NCBI GenBank assembly: GCA_964439745.1
Contig: CAYTQK010000082.1
Location: 1-11,710 of the forward strand
DNA length: 11,710 bases
Direction of reading: 5' to 3'
Origin: CAYTQK01 sp964439745
GTDB taxonomy: Bacteria > Desulfobacterota > Desulfobacteria > Desulfobacterales > Desulfosudaceae
The notes under the pieces are model-generated. The model worked only from the letters and a program-made list of their open reading frames with translations, did no database searches and was not told the DNA's origin. Positions 1 through 6,171 of this stretch are shown piece after piece. Within the stretch, counting starts at the first letter, position 1. Every line of letters begins with the position of its first letter. Both the position numbers and the translations under genes were made by a program.

Positions 1-2
1 AG

Positions 3-842
3 TCCATACCGGTCAGGGAAAAAGAAAACCTCTCCCGGGTGGCGCTGAATTACGTGGCCCGCTCCGGCCGGAGCGTGGGGGTTCACAACGCCCAGGAGCC
101 GCAGCAGCTTTTGCCCAAGCTCCAGTCCGAACCGTATATCCGCGAAAACGGGGTCAAATCCCTGCTGTGCCTGCCCATTATAGCCACTGCCGGCAACGGT
201 GAGGTGGAGCTGATCGGCCTGTTCTATTTTGAAAACAACCTGACCAGCCACGCCTTTACCCGGGAGCGGCTGGAAACCCTGGAAATCATATCCCTGTCCG
301 CGGCGGGGCGGCTGGAGCTTTCCCGGAAAGCCGTCACCGACGGGCTGACGGAACTCTACAATCACGACTATTTCCAGAATATGCTGCAACAGGAGGTCCT
401 GCTGGCCAAGCGGAAAGGCCGTGAACTGTCCATGGTCATGATCGATATCGACCATTTCAAGCATTTCAACGACTCCTGGGGACACCAGGCCGGCGACCTG
501 GTCTTGAAAGAAGTGGCCGCCACCATCCGGGAAAGCTGCCGGGGATCGGATATCGTGGCCCGGTACGGCGGCGAAGAAATCGCTCTCCTGCTTCATGAAA
601 CACCGCCCAAGGACGCCTTCAACCTGGCCGAATCCATACGGAAAAAGATCGAGTCTCTGCGAATTACTTACCAGAACGAAGGGCGGCTGCATGTGACCAT
701 CAGCCTCGGCGTGGCCGGTTTTCCGACCCATGCCAGGGACCGGAAAAATCTTGTCAAAAAAGCGGATGATGCTTTATATTTATCCAAAAAAAACGGGCGG
801 AACCGCACCACGCTTTCAACAGCGCCCATCTGGGCGGGGTAA
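3..842 (+). CDS. GAF-GGDEF diguanylate cyclase, 3' part of a larger gene
   Basis: The frame is open from the left edge, so the true start lies outside the window; the GTG at 39 is only an internal valine codon. The first part resembles the end of a GAF domain (LPII ... LIGLFYFENNLTSHAFT ... RLETLEIIS). A GGDEF domain follows, opening with DGLTELYNHDYF. The catalytic A-site reads GGEEI at 567-581, an accepted GGEEF variant. An RxxD inhibitory I-site (RGSD, 540-551) lies exactly five residues upstream, so the enzyme is probably active and feedback-inhibited. GGDEF domains condense two GTP to cyclic-di-GMP. The GAF wording (ENNLTSHAF) resembles that of large kinase/ATPase-GAF signalling proteins, so more domains may lie upstream; this is inference. 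It is separated by 156 bp from the next gene. A perfect hairpin surrounds its stop codon. Confidence 0.9.
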   Translation, partial: SIPVREKENLSRVALNYVARSGRSVGVHNAQEPQQLLPKLQSEPYIRENGVKSLLCLPIIATAGNGEVELIGLFYFENNLTSHAFTRERLETLEIISLSAAGRLELSRKAVTDGLTELYNHDYFQNMLQQEVLLAKRKGRELSMVMIDIDHFKHFNDSWGHQAGDLVLKEVAATIRESCRGSDIVARYGGEEIALLLHETPPKDAFNLAESIRKKIESLRITYQNEGRLHVTISLGVAGFPTHARDRKNLVKKADDALYLSKKNGRNRTTLSTAPIWAG

Positions 843-849
843 CCCCCGC
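834..849 (+). other. Perfect hairpin with the stop codon in its loop
   Basis: GCGGGG (834-839) pairs with CCCCGC (844-849) around the loop TAAC, which contains the TAA stop of the GGDEF gene. There is no T-run, so it is not a canonical terminator. It may protect the 3' end or slow the ribosome at termination; this is speculative. Confidence 0.35.
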
Positions 850-890
850 TGAGGCAAGGAGGGGGAGGAAGGCAAAGCCGGCCTGGCGCG

Positions 891-919
891 TTGCGGTTGG
901 TTATGCCGGATAATAATTA
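891..919 (+). promoter_or_regulatory. Weak candidate promoter for the phasin/ubiB/MCP operon
   Basis: TTGCGG (891-896) is followed after 17 nt by TAATTA (914-919), inside the only AT-rich stretch between the GGDEF gene and the phasin-like gene. Both boxes match the sigma-70 consensus poorly. The placement, about 80 bp before the start codon, is the main argument. Confidence 0.25.
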
Positions 920-955
920 TATCTTCCCTGTCAACAGAAAGAATATCTGCAAAAA

Positions 956-983
956 CGCCTGAAACAGGCGCAAGTAACTTTTT
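956..983 (+). promoter_or_regulatory. Leader hairpin with nearby T-run
   Basis: CGCCTG (956-961) and CAGGCG (965-970) form a perfect 6-bp stem with an AAA loop. A run of five T follows at 979-983, then the ribosome binding site of the phasin-like gene. The 8-nt gap before the T-run makes it a poor terminator. It could be a weak terminator of the GGDEF transcript or a leader structure. Confidence 0.3.
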
Positions 984-998
984 AAAAGGAGATGTCCC

Positions 999-1304
999 AT
1001 GATCGATCTTATCAAAAAAGCCATGTTTGCCGGCATTGGTCTGGCCCTGAAAACCAAGGAGGAAGTAGAAGTCATGGCCAGGGAACTGGCCAAGCAGGCG
1101 GAACTCTCGGAGAACGAAGGGAAAAAGTTTGTCAACGATTTTCTGAAGCGCTATGACGAGTCCCGCGATAAGCTGGAAGAGAAGGTCGAAAGCAGCGTGC
1201 GGGACGTGCTCAGCCGGTCCAGCCTGGCGACCAAAGAAGAGCTGACCGAAATCCGGGATGAAATCAAGAAACTGAAAAAATCCTCCACCGTTGACCAGAC
1301 ATAA
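999..1304 (+). CDS. Phasin-like small coiled-coil protein
   Basis: A 101-residue protein, highly charged and predicted almost entirely helical. A short hydrophobic start (IKKAMFAGIGLALKTKEEVE) is followed by long heptad-like stretches (ELAKQAELSENEGKKF; LATKEELTEIRDEIKKLKK). This is the pattern of the COG3937/PhaF-like 'polyhydroxyalkanoate synthesis regulator phasin' family: one N-terminal amphipathic segment, a central helix and a C-terminal coiled coil. Family members bind PHA granules or act as small helical adaptors, but no PHA synthase gene is visible here, so the granule role is unproven. AAGGAGA (986-992) sits 6 nt before the ATG and fixes the start. The ubiB-like gene begins 33 nt downstream, suggesting one transcript. 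From memory, this pairing of a phasin-like gene with an ABC1 kinase recurs in deltaproteobacteria. Confidence 0.75.
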   Translation: MIDLIKKAMFAGIGLALKTKEEVEVMARELAKQAELSENEGKKFVNDFLKRYDESRDKLEEKVESSVRDVLSRSSLATKEELTEIRDEIKKLKKSSTVDQT

Positions 1305-1337
1305 TCTTTCTCCGCCAAGCGCCTGGTATACACATTC

Positions 1338-3035
1338 ATGCTCAGCATACGAAAAATCGGAATCATCGGCCGGACCTACCGCCACCTGACCCGCTACCGT
1401 CAGATATTGACCATCTTTTTCAAGTACGGTCTGGGCGAATTCGTGGACCTGCTGAAAATCGAGCAGTATGTCGAGACGGGCCTGCAGCTGATTTCCAGGC
1501 GTCAGCGGGAACAGACACGGTCTCACACCCGCGCGGAACGGGTGCGCATGGCCTTTGAGGAGCTGGGTCCCACCTTCATCAAGCTCGGCCAGGTGCTCTC
1601 GTCCCAACCGGGGCTGATTCCCATTGACATCGTCAGCGAGCTGGCCAAGCTTCAGGACGATGTCCCCCCTTCTGATTTTGAACCCATTGCCGAAAAGATT
1701 GAAAAAGAACTGCAGGCGCCGGTGAGCTCCCTTTTTCGACACCTGGACAAACGGCCGCTGGCCTCGGCTTCCATGGCCCAGGTATACACGGCCCGGCTGC
1801 CCAACGGAGACAAGGCCGCCGTCAAGGTGCAGCGGCCGGGCATTCGCCAGGTTATCGAGGTGGACCTGGAAATCATGCTCTACCTGGCCGGGGTGCTGGA
1901 ACGACATGTCGAGGAGTTTGCCACCCACCGCCCCGTCAAGATCGTGGAGGAATTCGCCCGGGTATTGGAGCGGGAGCTGGATTTTACGGTGGAAGCCACC
2001 AACATGGAGCGGTTTGCCCGGCAGTTTTCGGACGACCCCACCATTTACGTGCCCGGCGTCTACCGGGAGTACACCACCACCGGGGTGATCACCCTGGAAT
2101 ATGTGGAAGGGATCAAAATCTCCGACGTCGACCGGCTGGAAAAAGACGGGTATGATACCAAAGAGATCACCCGGCGCGTCACGGACGGCACCATGAAACA
2201 GGTCTTCATTGACGGTTTTTTTCATGCCGATCCCCATCCCGGCAATCTCTTTGTGCTGCCCGGAAACGTCATCTGTCCCCTGGACTTCGGCATGATGGGC
2301 AGCGTCAATCTGAAACACCGGGAAATGTTCGTCGATCTGCTGGACAACCTGGTGCGCCAGCGCCCGGCCCGGGCGGCACAGGTGCTGCTGCAGATAGCCA
2401 TCTGGGATGACGAGCCGGATGCCGGCGCCCTGGAAAGAGACCTGTCCGATTTCGTCAATCTCTATTTTTACCGGTCGCTCAAGGACATGCAGATCGGGGA
2501 GCTGCTATATTCCCTGCTGGACATGCTGACCCGCCACCGGCTGCGCATGCCGCCCAATGTTTTCTTGATGATCAAAGCCATCGCCACCATAGAAGGCATT
2601 GCCAAGCGGCTGGACCCGGAGTTCGACGTCATCAGCCATGCCGCGCCGTTTATGAAAAAGGTCAAGCTGGCCCGGTTCGCGCCGGGCCGCGTGGCCGGCG
2701 AACTGCTCGCCACCGCCGGCGAGCTGGGTCATTTTGTCCGGCAGTTTCCCGATGACCTGCTGGACCTTTCCCGGCGGCTGCGGGACGGAAAAATTACCAT
2801 TAACCTGGAACACCGGGGATTTGAAAATTTGACAACCACCCTGGATCAGGTCAGCAACCGCCTGTCGTTTGCCATTATCATCGCGGGGCTCCTGATCGGA
2901 TCGGCCATGGTCATTATCGCCAAGGTGCCGCCGCTGCTATACGGATTTTCCCTGTTTGGATTGATCGGCTTTACCGGGGCGGCCGTGCTGGGGGTCTGGC
3001 TGATGATGGCCATTCTGCGCAAGGGCCGGCTATAA
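1338..3035 (+). CDS. ABC1/UbiB-family atypical kinase/ATPase
   Basis: A 565-residue protein of the AarF/UbiB/ADCK family, whose members use ATP to support biosynthesis of ubiquinone or other lipid-derived quinones at the membrane; the chemistry is not settled. Visible hallmarks in order: the KxGQ motif (K82-L-G-Q85), the alanine-rich loop replacing the usual P-loop (ASASMAQV, about 142-149), the nucleotide-binding lysine in VKVQRPG (K163), the family ExD motif (E213-L-D215), the catalytic loop HADPHPGN (296-303) and the metal-binding DFG (316-318). Two C-terminal membrane segments occupy roughly 511-560. The length is normal for the UbiB type. The ATG at 1338 has no strong ribosome binding site, so translation may be coupled to the phasin-like gene 33 nt upstream. 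The MCP gene follows after 21 nt. Sulfate reducers generally use menaquinone, so a general quinone or lipid role is more likely than ubiquinone synthesis. Confidence 0.93.
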   Translation: MLSIRKIGIIGRTYRHLTRYRQILTIFFKYGLGEFVDLLKIEQYVETGLQLISRRQREQTRSHTRAERVRMAFEELGPTFIKLGQVLSSQPGLIPIDIVSELAKLQDDVPPSDFEPIAEKIEKELQAPVSSLFRHLDKRPLASASMAQVYTARLPNGDKAAVKVQRPGIRQVIEVDLEIMLYLAGVLERHVEEFATHRPVKIVEEFARVLERELDFTVEATNMERFARQFSDDPTIYVPGVYREYTTTGVITLEYVEGIKISDVDRLEKDGYDTKEITRRVTDGTMKQVFIDGFFHADPHPGNLFVLPGNVICPLDFGMMGSVNLKHREMFVDLLDNLVRQRPARAAQVLLQIAIWDDEPDAGALERDLSDFVNLYFYRSLKDMQIGELLYSLLDMLTRHRLRMPPNVFLMIKAIATIEGIAKRLDPEFDVISHAAPFMKKVKLARFAPGRVAGELLATAGELGHFVRQFPDDLLDLSRRLRDGKITINLEHRGFENLTTTLDQVSNRLSFAIIIAGLLIGSAMVIIAKVPPLLYGFSLFGLIGFTGAAVLGVWLMMAILRKGRL

Positions 3036-3056
3036 CCAGAAACAAGGAGTAGGGCC

Positions 3057-4307
3057 ATGGGCTTGGAAAGATGGAAACGAATAAGTATCAGATTCAAATT
3101 GCTGTTGGGAATGATTCCCCTGACCGCGGTAATGATCACCCTGATGTTTTATCTGCGCCTGTCGGCGCTGGCCTACTGGAGCCTGGCCGCCATTCTGCTG
3201 ATCACCCTGGGCGCCTTTACCTGGTTCATGCTGCGCGGTCTGCTGACCACCGTCCAGGACGTGATTACCATCGGCAAAAAACTTGCCGTCGATATTGCCG
3301 AAGCCCAGAACGATCTGACCGCCCGCGTTCACGAACCTGATCGCAGTGACCGGGATTATCCCCACGACGAACAGGGTGAACTGGCCAAGTGGTTCAACAA
3401 GTTCATGAAAAAGATGCAGCTGGTTATGAAGGTGACCCGCGACCAGTCGTTCCAGATGGATGAGGCGGCCAGCCAGCTGGTGGGCCTGACCGAAGAAATG
3501 ATGAAGCTCATCGAAAACAACCGGGCCAAATCCAACGCCGTGGCCAGCGCGGCCGAAGAGATGAACGCCAACATGGAAACCGTCTCGGAAACCATGGACA
3601 ACGCGGCCGGCAACGTAAAAATGGTGGCCTCTTCCACCGAGGAGATGTCGGCCACCATCACCGAGGTGGCCAAGAATTCCGAAAACGCCAGCCGCATGAC
3701 CGAAAGCGCGGTTTCCCAGGCCACGGCCGCCACCCGGCAGGTGGAGGAGCTGGGCCGGGCAGCCCGGGAAATCGGGGAAGTGCTGGAGACGATCGCCGAG
3801 ATATCCGATCAGACCAACCTGCTGGCCCTGAATGCCACCATTGAGGCCGCCCGGGCCGGGGAATACGGCAAGGGCTTTGCAGTGGTCGCCAACGAAATCA
3901 AGGAACTGGCCAATGCCACTTCCGAGGCCACCATGGAAATCAAGGAAAAAATCGAGGGTATCCAGACCTCCACCTCCGGCACCATTACGGAAATCACCCA
4001 GATCACCAATATTATCAATGATGTCAATGAGATGGTCTCTTCCATTGCCACCGCCGTGGAACAGCAGACCACCACCACCCGGGAGATTGCCAGCAATATT
4101 GCCAAGGCCTCTTCCGGTATTGATGATGTGAATGAAAACATCGCCCAATCTTCCATGGTGGCGGCCGAAATCGCCAATGACATTGCCGCCGTGGACCGCT
4201 CCACCGGCAAGGTATCTGACAAGAGCCGGGAAATCAATGCCGGCGCTGGCGCCATGCGGGACTCCAGCCGCGGTGCCAAGGATATGGCGCAGCGGTTTAT
4301 CGTCTAA
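3057..4307 (+). CDS. Methyl-accepting chemotaxis protein without periplasmic sensor domain
   Basis: A 416-residue chemoreceptor. Two hydrophobic segments (about residues 14-33 and 39-60) are separated by only a few residues, so there is essentially no periplasmic ligand domain. A HAMP-like linker follows (about 60-140, with DLTARV ... DEQGELAKWFNKFM). The rest is a long cytoplasmic coiled coil carrying the conserved CheA/CheW-binding hairpin tip, EISDQTNLLALNATIEAARAGEYGKGFAVVANEIKELA, from about residue 248. There is no C-terminal CheR/CheB-tethering pentapeptide of the NWETF kind. AAGGAG (3044-3049) lies 7 nt before the ATG. The gene starts 21 nt after the ubiB-like gene, so it is probably cotranscribed with it and the phasin-like gene. 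A receptor of this shape could sense membrane state, redox or a cytoplasmic cue; the input is unknown. The protein is confidently identified, its stimulus is not. Confidence 0.95.
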   Translation: MGLERWKRISIRFKLLLGMIPLTAVMITLMFYLRLSALAYWSLAAILLITLGAFTWFMLRGLLTTVQDVITIGKKLAVDIAEAQNDLTARVHEPDRSDRDYPHDEQGELAKWFNKFMKKMQLVMKVTRDQSFQMDEAASQLVGLTEEMMKLIENNRAKSNAVASAAEEMNANMETVSETMDNAAGNVKMVASSTEEMSATITEVAKNSENASRMTESAVSQATAATRQVEELGRAAREIGEVLETIAEISDQTNLLALNATIEAARAGEYGKGFAVVANEIKELANATSEATMEIKEKIEGIQTSTSGTITEITQITNIINDVNEMVSSIATAVEQQTTTTREIASNIAKASSGIDDVNENIAQSSMVAAEIANDIAAVDRSTGKVSDKSREINAGAGAMRDSSRGAKDMAQRFIV

Positions 4308-4331
4308 GCAGGCCCAACCCGGTAAACACAG

Positions 4332-4356
4332 AAATTTTTATTCTGCGTAAAAATTT
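4332..4356. repeat. AT-rich inverted repeat after the MCP gene
   Basis: AAATTTTTA (4332-4340) and TAAAAATTT (4348-4356) are perfect 9-bp inverted copies around a 7-nt spacer (TTCTGCG). It lies 24 bp after the MCP stop codon and about 25 bp upstream of the -35 box of the selenoprotein promoter. It could be a weak terminator stem or a regulator binding site; the sequence does not decide. Confidence 0.4.
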
Positions 4357-4380
4357 GGAACCCGCAAATTGGAAAAAATA

Positions 4381-4409
4381 TTGTTTCCTGATTTTCACTG
4401 TGATATATA
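4381..4409 (+). promoter_or_regulatory. Probable sigma-70 promoter for the selenoprotein gene
   Basis: TTGTTT (4381-4386), a 17-nt spacer and TATATA (4404-4409), with an extended -10 TG at 4401-4402. Transcription would start at about 4416, some 75 nt before the ATG. This indicates the selenoprotein gene is a unit separate from the MCP operon. Confidence 0.55.
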
Positions 4410-4415
4410 TTTCTT

Positions 4416-4436
4416 GCTGACGAACCGACCGTCAGC
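4416..4436 (+). promoter_or_regulatory. Perfect hairpin or operator in the selenoprotein leader
   Basis: GCTGACG (4416-4422) and CGTCAGC (4430-4436) are perfect inverted 7-mers around a 7-nt loop (AACCGAC). They lie directly after the predicted -10 box. The element would therefore be either the 5'-terminal stem-loop of the mRNA or a DNA operator at the start site. Confidence 0.45.
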
Positions 4437-4473
4437 CTGAAACATGCGACAGATGTGGTAAACGATATATAAT

Positions 4474-4479
4474 GGAGGA
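4474..4479 (+). promoter_or_regulatory. Ribosome binding site that sets the selenoprotein start
   Basis: GGAGGA lies 10 nt before the ATG at 4490. It overlaps the alternative in-frame ATG at 4472, which has no ribosome binding site of its own, so the start at 4490 is preferred. Confidence 0.7.
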
Positions 4480-4489
4480 TAATTCAAAA

Positions 4490-5812
4490 ATGGCTGAAGA
4501 GGCGATTAAACTCGGTAAAAAAAAGGAGAGCGGCTTCATTGACGAAGTCAAAAAACTGCTGCCCCAGGAAGGCAACCTGAATCTATGCCTTACCTGCGGC
4601 GCCTGTGCCTCGGGTTGCCCGGCGACCGGTCTGGACGGCATGGATCCCCGCAAGTTTCTGCGGATGGCCGCGCTGGGAATGGACGAGGAAATCAAGAAAT
4701 CCAACTGGCCGTGGATGTGTACCATGTGCCAGCGGTGCATTTATGTCTGCCCCATGGAAATCAATATTCCCCAGCTGGTCTACTATGCCCGGGCCAGCCG
4801 CCCCCGGGAGGAACGCCCCAAGGGTATCCTGGGCTCCTGTGACATGGCCCTGAAGACCGAAGGATGCAGCGCCATGGGCGCCACCACCGAAGACTTTACC
4901 TTTGTGGTGGAAGACGTGCTGGAGGAATACCGGGAAGCGCAGCCGGAATTCAAGGACTTGGAAGCGCCCATCGACAAACAGGGCGCCGAATTCTTTCTGA
5001 ACCAGAACTCCCGGGAACCGGTCACCGAGCCCGACGAACTGGTGCCCCTGTGGAAGATTCTCCACCTGGCCGGCGTTGACTGGACTTACGGCACCAAGGG
5101 TTGGGGCGGAGAAAACTACTGCATGTTCCTGGCCGAGGACAAGGACTGGGAGCACGTCACCCGGACCTCCCTGGAACACGCCCAGGCCCTGGGCTGTAAG
5201 ACGTACCTGAACACGGAGTGAGGGCACGTCACCTTTTCTGTCCGGTCCGGACAGCAGAAATTCAACATCGACACCGACCTGGAAATCAAAAGCATTTACG
5301 AATATTACGCCAAGTGGATCCGGGAAGGAAAGCTCAAGGTCAACTCCGACTGGAACAAGGACCTGGGCATCAAGTTCACCGTTCAGGATCCCTGCCAGAT
5401 CATCCGCAAAAGCTTCGGCGATCCCGTGGCCGATGACCTGCGCTTTGTGGTCAAATCCGTGGTCGGCGAAGAGAACTTCATCGACATGACCCCCAACAAG
5501 TCCAACAACTTCTGCTGCGGCGGCGGCGGCGGTTTTCTCCAGTCCGGCTTCAAGGATCAGCGGCTGGAATACGGCCGGATCAAGGACGAGCAGATCCGGC
5601 GCACCGGCGCGGAATATTGCATCGCGGCCTGCCACAACTGCCACGCCCAGATTCACGAACTCAGCGAGTTCTACGAAGGCCACTACCACGTGGTTCACCT
5701 GTGGACGCTGATCTGTCTTTCCCTGGGCATCCTGGGGCCCAACGAACGGGAATACCTGGGCGACGACCTGAAAGAGGTCAATGTCTTTCATCCGGAAACG
5801 GCCCTGATGTAA
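4490..5812 (+). CDS. Selenocysteine-containing DsrK/HdrD-like Fe-S oxidoreductase, TGA 5219-5221 read as Sec
   Basis: One frame runs from ATG 4490 to TAA 5812 (440 residues), interrupted only by TGA at 5219-5221, proposed as selenocysteine 244. Before the TGA are two 4Fe-4S motifs, C33-X2-C36-X2-C39-X3-CP and C77-X2-C80-X2-C83-X3-CP. These are followed by a degenerate first CCG-like half (AGVDWTYGTKGWGGENYCMF). The TGA lies in NTE-U-GH, where DsrK/HdrD-type relatives have E-C-G-H. After it comes a complete CCG motif for a non-cubane 4Fe-4S cluster: C302-X39-C342-C343 (NNFCCGGGGG) and C381-X2-C384 (CHNC). Related proteins (HdrD, DsrK, TmcB, GlpC) pass electrons between membrane quinones or ferredoxin and thiol/disulfide substrates. 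No signal peptide or membrane segment is seen, and no cytochrome b partner (DsrM/HdrE type) is adjacent, so its partner is unknown. It has its own promoter and terminator, and selB is the second gene downstream. A split annotation of this locus would be wrong. The alternative is a nonsense mutation or sequencing error. Confidence 0.88.
5219..5260 (+). promoter_or_regulatory. Bacterial SECIS element directing Sec insertion
   Basis: After the TGA (5219-5221), CTGTCC (5238-5243) and GGACAG (5249-5254) form a perfect 6-bp stem closing a GGTCC loop (5244-5248). TTT (5235-5237) can also pair with AAA (5258-5260) across a CAG bulge. The loop starts 22 nt after the TGA, has 5 nt and begins with G. 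Those values satisfy the published bacterial SECIS criteria (16-37 nt from UGA, loop of 3-14 nt, G among the first two loop bases). The GGTC loop recalls that of E. coli fdhF. SelB would bind here. Confidence 0.75.
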
Positions 5813-5844
5813 AACATAAACGAGGTTATGCCTGACGGCCTGCC

Positions 5845-5880
5845 AGGTCCGGTACCCTTTGCGGGTGCCGGACCTTTTTT
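5845..5880 (+). terminator. Strong Rho-independent terminator after the selenoprotein gene
   Basis: AGGTCCGGTACCC (5845-5857) pairs with GGGTGCCGGACCT (5863-5875), 13 bp with one T-G wobble, around the loop TTTGC. It ends in a run of six T (5875-5880). It separates the selenoprotein gene from the selB unit. Confidence 0.88.
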
Positions 5881-5906
5881 ATGCGCCCGCCAGGGGTAAC
5901 TATGTA

Positions 5907-5936
5907 TTGACCGGACCACCGACCTGTATTAATAAT
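5907..5936 (+). promoter_or_regulatory. Probable sigma-70 promoter for the small membrane protein and selB
   Basis: TTGACC (5907-5912) matches the -35 consensus at five of six positions. AATAAT (5931-5936) matches the -10 box at five of six, with an 18-nt spacer. It lies just after the terminator and about 50 bp before the GTG start at 5985. Confidence 0.55.
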
Positions 5937-5984
5937 GGAAAATCAGGCAAAAACCAAAATCCAAGTCGAAAAAAGGCGGGCAAG

Positions 5985-6161
5985 GTGAAGGAACCACAGA
6001 CACTTATCACCCGGGCGATTGTGGGAATCGTTTTCGGTTTTCTGTTGATCCGGATTTTTTATTCCGGTGCCCCGGCGGTCACGGGACTGGGGCTGGGCAT
6101 TGTCCTGGTCGGGCTGGCTTACCTGTTTGATTATTTGCGCAACAGAAAATCCGGTTCATGA
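5985..6161 (+). CDS. Small membrane protein of unknown function upstream of selB
   Basis: A 58-residue protein if started at GTG 5985. It has two predicted hydrophobic segments: ITRAIVGIVFGFLLIRIFY (about 8-26) and VTGLGLGIVLVGLAYLFDYL (about 33-52). The C-terminus is basic (RNRKSGS). The upstream in-frame ATG at 5881 follows directly on the terminator T-run and would add a non-homologous-looking, low-quality tail. The predicted promoter at 5907-5936 also lies downstream of that ATG, so it is rejected. The ribosome binding site before the GTG is weak (GGCGGGC). Its TGA is only 10 nt from the selB start, so the two are probably cotranscribed. I do not recognise the family, and a role in selenium metabolism is only a guess from position. 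Confidence 0.6.
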   Translation: MKEPQTLITRAIVGIVFGFLLIRIFYSGAPAVTGLGLGIVLVGLAYLFDYLRNRKSGS

Positions 6162-6171
6162 GGAATCATTC

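Noticed and set aside
903..962. Short ORF (ATG 903) after a purine-rich stretch resembling a ribosome binding site.
   Set aside because: Only about 19 codons, poor spacing to the purine run, no recognisable product.
816..2318. Long minus-strand ORF opposite the ubiB-like gene, and similar ones at 3030-4148, 4583-5791 and 6166-8133.
   Set aside because: They are antisense shadows of confidently identified GC-rich genes, with low-complexity G/H/Q/F-rich translations and no recognisable domains.
4472..4489. Upstream in-frame ATG at 4472 as the selenoprotein start.
   Set aside because: It overlaps the GGAGGA ribosome binding site, which fits the ATG at 4490 with 10-nt spacing.
6159..6161. TGA of the small membrane protein as a Sec codon.
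   Set aside because: The frame continues for only 15 codons before the next stop and overlaps the selB start.
6067..6171. Longer N-terminal extension of SelB.
   Set aside because: It overlaps the small membrane protein gene in another frame and lies before the family-typical N-terminus; TTG 6172 has a proper ribosome binding site.
5813..6171. Looked for tRNA-Sec, selA or a CRISPR array near selB.
   Set aside because: No cloverleaf with a TCA anticodon, no selA-like reading frame and no spaced direct repeats were found in the window.
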